Shown: piece by piece, positions 1 through 8,190 of the stretch
Position numbering within the stretch: the first letter of the stretch is position 1
Layout of the letters: the number at the start of each line of letters is the position of its first letter
Source of the DNA: Pigoraptor vietnamica
Lineage: Eukaryota; Opisthokonta; Filasterea
Direction of reading: 5' to 3'
Length of the DNA: 10,343 nt
NCBI GenBank assembly: GCA_943704525.1
Contig: CALSCQ010003311.1
Location: forward strand, 2,501-12,843
Translations under genes and position numbers: made by a program
Notes under the pieces: model-generated
Databases searched by the model: none
What the model saw: the letters and a program-made list of their open reading frames with translations, nothing else
Told to the model about the DNA's origin: nothing

Positions 1-3000
1 GAGTCATGGTGCTGTGTGACGCCGATAGCGCCGGAATTGCGGCTGCGTATTGCATTGCGCACGCCTTGCGGAGTGCTGCCGCATCCACGCACTCCGCCGA
101 CACGTCTGCCCTTCGCGCTTTTCTCGCGGTCACCTCGAATTCCGTGTTCCAATCCGCATGCGATGCGATCGACAAGGCAGACGTCCGCGAATTGTGGGAG
201 AGTGCAGAGGGTGTGCGCGACGACGGTCACAACCCGACGGGCACGTCCGTGGACAAGCCTCAAGCGGTTACCGTCCCCCAGGTCGTCGTTACATCAGATG
301 CGCCAGCGGCACATGAAGGCCCCGCCGAAGAAAAGGCCCCGTCACGTGACGCGGGTGCGACTGGACCGGCCGGGGAGAGCGAGCGACCGGAGCGCGTGAC
401 GGAGGGCGGAAAGGGCGAAGCTACGGAGGGCAAGCGGAAGCGCTCTGTGGACGAAGGCACGCGCATGCGGCGTGAGGCGTCGGCGCCCGTTTCCTCGCAC
501 CACACGCCAGTCCGCGCGACGCTCTCCGAACCCGCGAAGCAGTCGCGACGAAGCAGCGTGGGCGCCATCCCCGAGAACTCGTCTGTCCACGAGGAGAGTG
601 GCGGCGAGGGCAGAGACCACCACGCTGACGCTCAGCGCGAAAGCAAGCAGAAGAGGGGTCGCCGCAAGTCGCTCTCAAACTGGCTGCGTGGCAGCGCGCC
701 CGCAGTGTCCCCGTCCCACACGAGTCCGCTTCTCGTTGGCAGCGACTCGCCAAAAGTCACGTCGCCAGAGCAGGTGTCGAACAGTCCGCTGCAACACGAA
801 GGGGACGATGACCGCGCCGAGAGCCCCGCGGTGCTCATGAACCCGTTTGTCGCGTACTTTCAAAGTGCCGCCGTGCAGGGCGCGCGCGTCGATGGGCAAG
901 CGGACGGTGACGGTGCGCTGAGCGTGGGCTTGGAAAGGGGCGATGCCGCGGAGGGCCGCAATCCCTTTGCCGCCGTGCGCACGCAGAGTGTGGACGACGA
1001 CTGGCCGATTCCGCTGGAGGGGGAGGGCGCAGTGGACCCTTTCCAGAACCTTCCCGCTGTGACTGCGTCGTGGCACTTTGCGCTTGAGAAGACGGACGTC
1101 GAGGCGAAGCGGCTGCGCATGCGCTCGAACAGCATGTCGCTCAACCCGTTCGAGACGGCGTATGCTCCCAAGTGGGTGAACTGCGTGCGGTGTTGTGGGA
1201 TCGCTTAAGAGAGGGACTGCCCGATGTGTGTCATCAATGGCTGTGTGGTTTTTTCCTACCTCTCGCCCCCTTATGGGAACGTGTCACGTGACACTCGTTG
1301 CTCTTCCTTCCCGCCGCAGTGCGCCAGAGTGGGACAAGATTCACCCAGCCTCGCAGGCCGCGGCAGCGTCCTCGCGCCGCTTTTCGTCGTTCTTCCCGCT
1401 CTTCGTGGATGACGTCGCACAGCAGCCGCTCGCGCAGCAGGCCATCGCCATTGACAAGGCCGCGCCGGAGTTTCACGCGCTCGTTGCTGCGGACCGCCAC
1501 GCGGACGCGAGCGACCTCTACTTTGGACTGAAGGAGCGGCTGCCGGAACATTGTGGCGGGGACGAGGAACTCGCGACGCAACTGCACGCCGTGCTGGCGA
1601 CGTGGCTGTACCGGCTGCCCCTCGCCGCATCTTCGCTTCGGTATGTATTGTCGCGAAGAGGAAAGGGTCGACACACAGGTGGCTGTGCTCCTCACGTCTC
1701 ACTCAAACGATTTGTGTATCACTACCTCTCCACTGCAGATACTTTGTGCACGTGCTCAACAGCGTCGCGTGTCTCGACCGCGTCTCGTCCCTCGCTCTCG
1801 CGCGCCTGCTTCTCGACATGGGCCGCGTGGCCCTCTTCGATCGCCTCTACCGAGAGAACCGCATCCGCCCTTCGCCCCAATTGGCCGCCTTTCTCCACGA
1901 CGCGGGCGACTTTGGTGTACCGGAGGCCGAGTCGCGATTCGCTAGGCACGTGACACTCTCGCGCGTGCGCCATGCCCGCACGGCGTCCTTGAGCTCCCAC
2001 GACTGCGCCACCATCGACGAAGGGGTGTCGCTTTCCTCGCCAACCGCGGACGGTGTGGCCTCCGCGCAGTCGCTCTCGGCGTCGCAACTCCGCCGGTCGT
2101 CGTCGGGAATGGTGGAACCGGACGCAGGCGAGGCTTCGCTAAGCACCCTCCGCGTGCTCTCCATCCGCGCAAGCGCCGACGCCAAGTGCCACGCGCGCGT
2201 GCTTGAGGCGCTGCTTGCGCTGAGGGATTGCGACAGCGTCGCCGATTACCTCTTCCACGTCGGTTCGGCGTGGAGCGCGGAGGCCACCAACAGCGCGCGC
2301 GCCTCCCAACCGGGCTCTGACGACCACGCGGACCCCTCCGTGTCGAATTTTAGTCCCCTGTCGCTCGAAGGCGCCGGCGTTACGCCCGGATTTGAGTCCC
2401 TTGACGCCGCCGATTACGTTCGGCGCATGTGCGCCGTGAACGCTGAAAGGGCGGTGGACGTGGCCGTTCTCTTGGCGACGGCTGTGCGTCTAGAGCAGGC
2501 GGGGAAGGTGGGCGCAATGACTCTGCGTCTGGCGCGAGTGCTGTCGAGCGCACTCCCGTCGCGTGTGGACCTTGCCGTGCGCTTCCTCCACCGCTGTCTC
2601 GAAGAGAGTGCGACGGTCGCCGGCCGTTTGTCGCTTGCGGATTCCGTGGGCGGCGTGTTCGACGCGCTTCTCGAACTGCACCTCGCGCAGACGAACCCGC
2701 CCAACACCGCCGCCGCCATCGCGATACTGACGGGCGCCGCAGAATTCGACCGGCGAAGGGCTGCCGAGCTGTGTCAGCGCGCCGGGATGACCCTGTGGCA
2801 CCTCCTCCTCCTCGTGGACTCACGTGACCGCCTCGTCGCCTACAACTCGACCGCCCGCAAGCGCGTGCGGCCGTTTTGGGGCGACCTCACGGCCGCGCTT
2901 GCACACGCCACGCCGACGCTGTCTGCCGGGGAAGTCGACGCGCTGTTGGCGATGGACACTCTCGGCGCGGACGGGCGTCTGGCTTGTCTGGACGGGCTTC

Positions 3001-5602
3001 TCCAGGGCAGCGGGCGCGCAGGGCGAAGCAGCGGAACGCGCGCCGTGGGTCACGTGGCCGACGCCTGTCTGCGCCTCGGGGTGCACCTTGCGACCTCTGA
3101 CGGCGTGGCGTGGGAGACGATCGTTGGGTTGTTTGAGAGGGCGGAGAGGGACGACCTCGCCGTGAGGTTTGCAAGGGAATTGTACGGTGGGTGGTGTGTT
3201 GCGTGGCTGCATTGACGGCAGTATCTGTTTTTTCTCTTCGTGTCTCTGGGTGTGTCTGTCTCATTTCTCTTGCGAACATCGAAGTTTTCCTTGACGCTGC
3301 CGCCCCATTACGCTTGCAGCGCTCCCGCCGGACCACCCGCAGTCCCTGTTCGCCGGGGACGGCCAGCGATTCGCGCGTCTGTGCGATGCCGCCGCGCGCT
3401 GCAACATGGGTGAAGAGGCATGTGCAGCGGTGCGCACGCGGCTGGTGGCCCTCGGCGCTGCCGGGATGACCGCGTACGTGGCGACATCCCTCGCAATCGG
3501 CGACTTTGGAGAGGTACGGCGAGTGTGCGAGACGAGCAATTCCCTCGACCCGATCGCGGTGAAGCGCGTGCTGTGCATGGACCTCGATGCCGCGTGGACG
3601 GGCGAAGACTCGAGGGTGCGAAAGCGCGCCGGGACGACGTCGGAGAGTACGGTGGACGACTACTTTTCCTCCGCGGCTGGCAGAGACGAAGGGGGCCCCT
3701 ACGGCGACTCTTGCGACGACACGCGCGTCGATGTTGTGCTCGCGCTCACCACTCTGTGCGTGCGTTACGGCATGGTCGAAGACCTCGTCCACTTTCTCGC
3801 GTGTCGCGGCCGCCTCGATCTCATGACGTCCGCAGAAGCCCTGCCTCTCTGCGTGTCGTCGCCGACGGTGCTCCCATCGACCGTTTCGACGCTTCTTGCG
3901 CTCGGATGGCCGCGGGATCGCGTGCTGTCGGCCATTGCCCCCTTCGTGTCGCCGGGTCGCACGGAGAGCGCGCACGCACCTTCGGGATCTGCTGCACTCG
4001 CCGCTCGCGCTGTCGCTGCGATCGACAGGCACTACGCGCAATTGCGCGCGGAGGGCGGTGGCGATTCCGACCCGAGCGCTGATTGGGGCGACACGTCGGG
4101 AGGCGATCCGATGCGCGCCGTACGCGTTGTGAGGCGATTGGCGCGGTCACGTGACGCGGCGGAATGGGCTCGGTGCGTGTCTGCTTCGTGTTTTGCCACG
4201 CGTGTGTACGGGCTTTCCGTCTTTCTCCTTGCCCCTCCTCTATCAGTCGTTTGTCTCGTGATGTTGCGTGGCATTGTCTGTGCTGTTCGTGAGGATGTGT
4301 ATGCGCTCGCTCGCGATCGTACGTAATGTGAGTTATGAAGAGGGGTGTGTCTCACTTTATGCGCGGCGTCGATCGTCGCACAGGTGCGTGTCCACGGGCC
4401 AAGCGCAACCCGGTCGCGGCGATCGCTCGGACAGTGACCTCTCCCGCGAGAAGATCGGAGACAACAGGCAGCCGACGCCCCCGCCGCCGCACAGCACTTC
4501 GCCGGTCCTCGCCGCAGAGCCATTTCCGGAAAAGTTCGACTTTGACGCTGCGAAGAACTCCGACGATGCGCCACCTTCGGCGCCGCCGGCAGAACCAGAG
4601 AAGGACGCCGCGGCGCCCGCCCTGGATGCGGTCGAAGCTGCCCCGGCCGCTGCGAATACAGGGCGCACAGACACGAGGTGGGCGTTGTTGTTGTGTGCGT
4701 GCGTGGATTGTCATCGTGACGCTATACAGCCCAATTATTCAGTTCGCTGAAGGGTCTCCCACTTTGCGCGCCTGCTGACTGTTCACGTCGGCTTGACAGG
4801 CGCGCGGTTGCCATCGTCTCAGCGCTGCGGGATGGCGTCGGCTTTGCGTGCTTCTCGTCGCCCGTGGAGTGTGAGGTGGCCGTGGAGGGCTTTGTCTCGG
4901 CGGGGATGGGACTCGAGGCGAGCGAGTGGCTCGAGTCGGTGCTGCTCCGGAATTTCGAGCTGTCGCAGAGGCGGTGGGTGTCACTGCGCACGGGTGCGAT
5001 ATGGCGCATATTTTAATTGGCGTTGGCAAATCTCGAAACGTTTACACGTATTAATTGCCCTCGCAACAAACAGGGACCTCCAAACACTCCTCTGTCGCCT
5101 GACGCTGCGGCATGCGCCTCAGGTGCGTTCTATCAATGAGTCTGCGCACGTGTGTTGGCGACTGGAGTCTCAGAGTGAATGGTCGTCTCACTTAATTGCC
5201 GATTGGACTTATGCCGCGTCTAATCGGGCCCTATCATGTGACCGCAGACGCTTTCCTCAATTCTGACGTTCCTGGACAATGTGGATGCGCTGACGGTCGC
5301 GAGCGAGGCGAAGGCGGCGGGGATGACGAACGTGGGTGTCCGGACTCTGGGGCTGTGCGGCATTAATGTCCGATGGTGCTTGCAGTTTATCGCGCTTGTG
5401 AAACACGTGCTTATTCTGGCTCATGGTCGGTGTGGGCGAATTCAGTTACTCAGTTTTTCTGAGTTCATGTTCACCACTCTTAACAAACGACGAGTATTAA
5501 TTTTTCTGCTTGAAATTCTCGGCGTGCCCGCAGGAGTATCGTACGCTCATGCTCTACGCAGGCCACCCGTTCGAAGCGGCATCCGTGCACTCGGCACGAT
5601 AG
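1..5602 (+). CDS. CHC: Clathrin heavy chain-like protein, 5' partial, nine exons, C-terminally short
   Basis: Clathrin heavy chain forms the legs of the vesicle coat in endocytosis and trans-Golgi traffic. My exon model is <1-1171, 1320-1640, 1739-3186, 3320-4172, 4384-4677, 4800-4973, 5074-5122, 5248-5331, 5534-5602 (TAG). All phases join, giving 1486 residues in the window; the frame is open at base 3, so the start lies upstream. The translation follows the order of the clathrin leg repeats as I recall the family: FHALVAADRHADAS (exon 2, ankle), FDRRRAAELCQRAG (about 2745), IGDFGEVRRVCETSNSLDP (about 3490), CVRYGMVEDLVHFL (about 3760), then ASEWLESVLLRNFELSQRR joined to DLQTLLCRL (exons 6-7) and LTFLDNVDALTVASEAKAAG (exon 8). 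Three Ser/Pro/Ala-rich insertions separate the repeats (about 1975-2160, 3600-3715, 4400-4670). The protein ends near the knee, so proximal leg and trimerisation domain are absent. It could be a functional paralogue, half of a split gene or a decaying copy; the long open exons argue against simple decay. Family assignment is strong; the last two exons are less certain. Confidence 0.8.
150..1171 (+). other. Disordered NPF/DPF-bearing insertion in the clathrin heavy chain exon 1
   Basis: Exon 1 begins with a short helical stretch that could be the last part of the terminal propeller domain. It then runs for about 320 residues of Glu, Ser, Arg, Pro and Gly with no fold I recognise. It contains three NPF tripeptides (840-848, 960-968, 1143-1151) and one DPF (1035-1043). 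NPF is the classic ligand of EH domains (Eps15, intersectin, EHD proteins), and DPF binds the AP2 alpha appendage; both are usual in endocytic adaptors and not in clathrin itself. Five basic-x-x-Ser sites (KRKRS, RREAS, RRSS, RRKS, RMRSNS) suggest phosphorylation by basophilic kinases. Binding to EH proteins is inference; the motifs are directly visible. Confidence 0.75.
341..350. repeat. GTCACGTGAC palindrome, copy 1 (coding)
   Basis: This is an exact copy of a 10-base palindrome that contains the E-box CACGTG. It lies in the disordered part of clathrin exon 1 and reads Ser-Arg-Asp. Confidence 0.7.
1283..1292. repeat. GTCACGTGAC palindrome, copy 2 (intronic)
   Basis: This is an exact copy inside intron 1 of the clathrin gene. 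Because it is non-coding, the recurrence cannot be explained by protein sequence alone. Confidence 0.7.
4146..4155. repeat. GTCACGTGAC palindrome, copy 3 (coding)
   Basis: This is an exact copy near the end of clathrin exon 4. It reads Ser-Arg-Asp in a repeat helix and shares the 3' extension GC with copies 1 and 4. A nine-base version, TCACGTGAC at 2820-2828, is also read Ser-Arg-Asp. Confidence 0.7.
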
Positions 5603-5811
5603 AAATAATTATATAAAGACGGCGGCATTGTCCTCCGATTCGAGACGTCTTGGTTACTAACAATGAGTGACGCGTCATTCTTTCGAGACAGTGTGTGCTC
5701 CGCCTGCAATTAGGCCCTCTCTGTGTGTGCGAGGGGACCGGCGGTTCGATGGGCCCCAATCCCCCTCCCCTCCATCATAGCAGTCTGTACAACAGCTTCA
5801 GGTCGGCTGTA
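5603..5811. other. Convergent intergenic space between clathrin and LYRM1 genes
   Basis: These 209 bases separate the two stop codons, so the 3' UTRs of both genes must lie here and may overlap. I see no AATAAA on either strand. The AT-rich stretch at about 5602-5618 and a C-rich run at 5754-5773 stand out. No coding continuation of the clathrin heavy chain is visible. Confidence 0.6.
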
Positions 5812-6800
5812 TTACGTCTTGTACGAGTGCATGTACACGGGCTTTGATCGCTGGCGCACGCGCTCTTGCGCGCGCAACGGGCGCTTTCCGAGGGGGAGAA
5901 TGTTCGGCGCCACGTTCATCTGGGGTACAAAGGAATAATGCGCTTTAGAGCTTTGAACGAACAAACAGAGGGAGCCGAAGAAGAACCATATCTGAGGAAG
6001 AACACAGACAACTGCACGGACAGTTTCTCTGTACGGAAAACAAGGGAGCGGGTCGAAATGAGACCGCGGCCACATACAACCCACCGGTCGCGGATAGGGA
6101 TTTTTGTAGTGCCGCGCTGAGTTTGCAATTTAGGGACAGGTGAGCACTCGCCCCTGTCCAACATCGACAATACTGACAAAAACAGCCGGCCTGCACCCAC
6201 TCGCACTCACACGCGCACGCGCACACTACTTCACAGGACAGACGAGGCGACTGAAATGGCCGCCTTGACGTTCTCGCGACTTCCCCTCAAACACTGGGTC
6301 ACAGACGCTGCTGCACGACTAGCGCCGGCACCGCAGACTGACAACCAAGGCAACCCACCCATTTCGAGGCGCGTCTCTGCTTCCTTGATGCACTGCTGAA
6401 TTTCCTCTGCGTCTTTCACGTAGGCATTCGCACGAAACAGCTGCCTTGCCTCCTGCACAAGCATGCCACGTGTCCACACGCACAGCTATCAGCGAATTGG
6501 GCGCAGACTGGAGTGTGAGTGCGTGCAAGCTGAGCAGATCTCCGTGCTCCCGCGTTCAGCCCAAAACGCGGCACATACACACATACAGACACACCGCGGC
6601 GCACAGCACACACACCCCAAACGTGCACACCCACCCACAACACAAGCACGCCATACACGCACACGACTGACTTCACTCCGCACCTTTGCTATGTATTCGC
6701 GCTCCGCTTGCGTCTCTGCGGGCGCCTGCGCAGTCCACTTGCGACCCGTGCGAAGAATTGTGCGGTACAGCGACAACACTTGCGGCCGTGTTGCAGCCAT
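5812..6800 (-). CDS. LYRM1: LYRM1-like LYR-motif protein, three exons
   Basis: LYR proteins are small, usually mitochondrial helical proteins that bind acyl carrier protein and help assemble or regulate respiratory and iron-sulfur complexes; the role of LYRM1 itself is poorly defined. Exon 1 is 6800-6684, with the ATG in a good context (GCCATGG) and the LYR tripeptide at residues 11-13 in VLSLYRTILRTGRKW. Exon 2 is 6452-6359; it encodes EARQLFRANAYV and IQQCIKEAETRLEM, with the conserved Phe after the LYR helix. Exon 3 is 5942-5812 (TAA) and encodes LRAQERVRQRSKPVYMHS, matching the C-terminal tail that sets LYRM1 apart from other LYR proteins. The total is 113 residues against about 122 in human LYRM1. 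The first junction (GTGCGG/CAG) joins without a gap against the family. The second uses a good donor, GTGGGT, but an AAG acceptor, so a few residues there are uncertain. Confidence 0.88.
6191..6235. repeat. CA/CG-rich simple sequence in LYRM1 intron 2
   Basis: This is an imperfect run of CAC, CACG and GCGCA units. It lies in the 416-base second intron of the LYRM1 gene (6358-5943), so it reads GT-rich in the transcript. Confidence 0.6.
6570..6665. repeat. CA-rich simple sequence in LYRM1 intron 1
   Basis: This imperfect CACA/CATACA/CACCC tract fills the middle of the first LYRM1 coding intron (6683-6453). It is GT-rich on the sense strand of the gene. Confidence 0.6.
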
Positions 6801-6825
6801 GGCTAACGTCGACGAGCAGTGAAGA

Positions 6826-7142
6826 CTGTCTAACGGGAACATGGGTCAAGAATGAAAGAGGGATCGTGTGTCCTCACGCAATCACGCACACTAACACAGA
6901 CAGACACATAACGCACGCAGTAAAGCACAGGAACACACACCGCGCGCGCGCACACACTCCACGCCGATCACGCGCCCTTGCTCACACCAACACACAACAT
7001 AGCCGCACGAAAGACCGTGCATATATTGTCGCACACAACCTCAGTGACAGCGCAGACACCCCGGCCACATTCATGCACACGTGCAGACTGAAAACACACA
7101 CGCAGTACCCTAGCTAACAAAAGAAAGCGCCGTGCAACTTAC
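6826..7142 (-). other. Probable 5'-UTR intron of the LYRM1 gene
   Basis: On the minus strand CCTG|GTAAGT at 7146-7137 is a near-perfect donor. Facing it is the acceptor GACAG at 6830-6826, 25 bases before the LYRM1 ATG. The 317 bases between are low-complexity and CA-rich on the plus strand, like the other LYRM1 introns. An in-frame ATG at 6842 would lie inside this intron, which supports the downstream start at 6800. This is a prediction from splice signals only. Confidence 0.5.
6875..7103. repeat. Interrupted CA-rich tract
   Basis: This low-complexity stretch is built from CACA, CAGACA, CACGCA and a short (GC)n run at about 6941-6950. No coding signal is visible in it. It sits in the proposed 5'-UTR intron of the LYRM1 gene. 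Confidence 0.6.
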
Positions 7143-7222
7143 CAGGAATAGTCCCACAGCCAGAAATCGTTTGCAGTGTCTTGGGGACCGATAAACAAGT
7201 GTGGGCACCGACGCACTCCGGA

Positions 7223-7230
7223 TGACGTCA
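7223..7230. promoter_or_regulatory. TGACGTCA site (CRE-type palindrome)
   Basis: This is a perfect eight-base CRE palindrome, the consensus site of CREB/ATF-type bZIP factors. Being symmetrical, it could serve both divergent genes. Confidence 0.5.
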
Positions 7231-7235
7231 GTGCA

Positions 7236-7240
7236 ATTGG
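7236..7240 (-). promoter_or_regulatory. CCAAT box
   Basis: ATTGG on the plus strand gives CCAAT in the LYRM1 direction, five bases from the CRE-type site. The close pairing makes it more credible than a lone five-mer. Confidence 0.35.
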
Positions 7241-7266
7241 CCCACCGAATAAAGTTGTAACAGCCA

Positions 7267-7297
7267 GTGGGTGTGTGTTTGTGTGTGTGTGTGTGTT
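7267..7297. repeat. (GT)n microsatellite
   Basis: An interrupted GT run lies upstream of the coiled-coil gene. It reads GT on that gene's sense strand. Confidence 0.8.
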
Positions 7298-7360
7298 TGA
7301 GAGAGATTAACTTTCTAAGTGTTGGTGGTGTTTCTAAGTTTCACTATGGGAGTCGCACAC

Positions 7361-7384
7361 AGAGAGAGAGAGAGAGAGAGAGAG
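7361..7384. repeat. (AG)12 microsatellite
   Basis: This is a perfect AG dinucleotide run. It is purine-only on the plus strand and lies in the likely leader or promoter of the coiled-coil gene. Confidence 0.85.
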
Positions 7385-7581
7385 CAATGTGCACGTGTGC
7401 ATCCTTGCGCTCCTCTTCTGAGCGTGTATTTGCTCCAATAAACGATGGCGGGAAAAATATGGCGGGCTTTTTGAAATTTCTGTGGGCACCGAGACTTACA
7501 TATTTATTAATCGCTTGGGAACAGCGTGTACGCACCTCCATCAGCGACGGTGACTCGTGTGAGCGCACTATTACCGCAACC

Positions 7582-8190
7582 ATGACAACGCATGCCGGCG
7601 CCGAGGGCGACGTGCGCATTGCGAACCCCACAGCAGTGGCGCTGCGTGCGCACATTTTGGGGCGTGGCATAAGGAGAAATGTGAACGCTGCGATTCTTCC
7701 TCGGATGGTGGCACGACAGCTGTCCGTCGTCGAACTATCGGAACAGTTTGACCTGGAGCGACGCGGATACCTGCTCACCATTGAGCGGCTTCGCAGCGAA
7801 AACGCCGACCTTCGTCTCGAGAACAGCGACCTCCATTGCCTCCTTGTGGAGATGCACGTCAAGGAAGATGTTCTGCGACAAAAACTGGAAGCAGCGACGG
7901 CGAAGCTCACAAGAAAGCGGCGGGAACTACAGAGGCGCGAGAATCGTGCGAACGAGGCTCTAAAAAAGCGGCCGCGGGACGCGGAAGAGGACGGTAACAG
8001 CGAGGCCGCTCAGCCGGCGAATGCTTGGCCAGAGTGTCGCGCAATGACGGCCACGAAGGACGAGAGGGAGGCGCGCGAGGACTGCGACGGCGATGAGAAT
8101 GACCCGCCGCACTTGCGTCGCCAACTGCAAACCCCGATTGCGCAGATGTGTGCGATGCGTGCTGCGATGCAGCGGGCCGGCGGCCGGTAG
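7582..8190 (+). CDS. Coiled-coil protein of unknown function, 202 residues
   Basis: I do not recognise the family. I chose the ATG at 7582 because its context (GCAACCATGA) is good and GC-rich third positions begin here. In-frame ATGs at 7387 and 7459 are possible but lie in AT-richer, repeat-like sequence. Residues 1-47 are Ala/Arg-rich. Residues about 48-128 form a strong coiled coil with leucine heptads (IERLRSENADLRLENSDL, then VLRQKLEAA). This runs into a basic stretch with RKRR at 111-114 and KKRPR at 128-132, likely nuclear localisation signals. The tail (133-202) is acidic, with a short second helix at the end. There is no basic DNA-contact region in front of the zipper, so a classic bZIP factor is unlikely. 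A nuclear or chromosomal dimer is a guess. The gene appears intronless. Confidence 0.7.
   Translation: MTTHAGAEGDVRIANPTAVALRAHILGRGIRRNVNAAILPRMVARQLSVVELSEQFDLERRGYLLTIERLRSENADLRLENSDLHCLLVEMHVKEDVLRQKLEAATAKLTRKRRELQRRENRANEALKKRPRDAEEDGNSEAAQPANAWPECRAMTATKDEREAREDCDGDENDPPHLRRQLQTPIAQMCAMRAAMQRAGGR

Larger units (their letters stand above)
1172..5533 (+). other. Eight spliceosomal introns of the clathrin heavy chain gene
   Basis: The introns are 1172-1319, 1641-1738, 3187-3319, 4173-4383, 4678-4799, 4974-5073, 5123-5247 and 5332-5533. The donors read GTGGGT four times, GTGCGT twice, and GTATGT and GTGGGC once each; every acceptor is CAG. Introns 1, 2, 4, 5 and 6 are phase 2, intron 3 is phase 1, and introns 7 and 8 are phase 0. 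Each was placed because the flanking frames rejoin and the clathrin similarity continues across the junction. The last three are visibly more AT-rich and contain repeated TTAAT strings (for example near 5051, 5193 and 5496), possible branch-point surroundings. Confidence 0.8.
7143..7581. promoter_or_regulatory. Putative bidirectional promoter region
   Basis: This head-to-head region separates the proposed first exon of LYRM1 (-) from the coiled-coil gene (+). It contains a perfect TGACGTCA palindrome, a CCAAT box in the LYRM1 direction, a GT run, a GA run and two AATAAA strings (7248-7253, 7437-7442) that are unlikely to act as poly(A) signals here. The direct repeat TTTCTAAGT occurs at 7312-7320 and 7331-7339. 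Promoter activity is inferred from gene orientation and motifs. Confidence 0.45.

Noticed and set aside
6-8. ATG at base 6 as the true start of the clathrin gene
   Set aside because: The frame is open upstream to the window edge, the first residues resemble the inside of a domain, and the propeller expected before the leg is missing from the window. A start outside the window is more likely.
2887-4041. Long open frame on the minus strand (384 codons)
   Set aside because: It lies antisense to clathrin exons 3 and 4, reads through an intron, and is Arg/Pro/His-rich as expected for the shadow of GC3-rich coding DNA. The plus strand has clear family similarity.
6840-6842. Upstream in-frame ATG for LYRM1
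   Set aside because: It would add 14 residues unlike the family and lies inside the predicted 5'-UTR intron. The ATG at 6800 has the better context and fits the family N-terminus.
6570-7103. CA-rich blocks as a CRISPR-like or tandem gene array
   Set aside because: There are no constant repeats with unique spacers; the units are irregular dinucleotide and tetranucleotide simple sequence.
7387-7461. Earlier in-frame ATGs (7387, 7459) for the coiled-coil gene
   Set aside because: The sequence they would translate comes from a microsatellite flank and AT-rich DNA. They cannot be excluded, because no stop intervenes, but 7582 fits composition and start context better.
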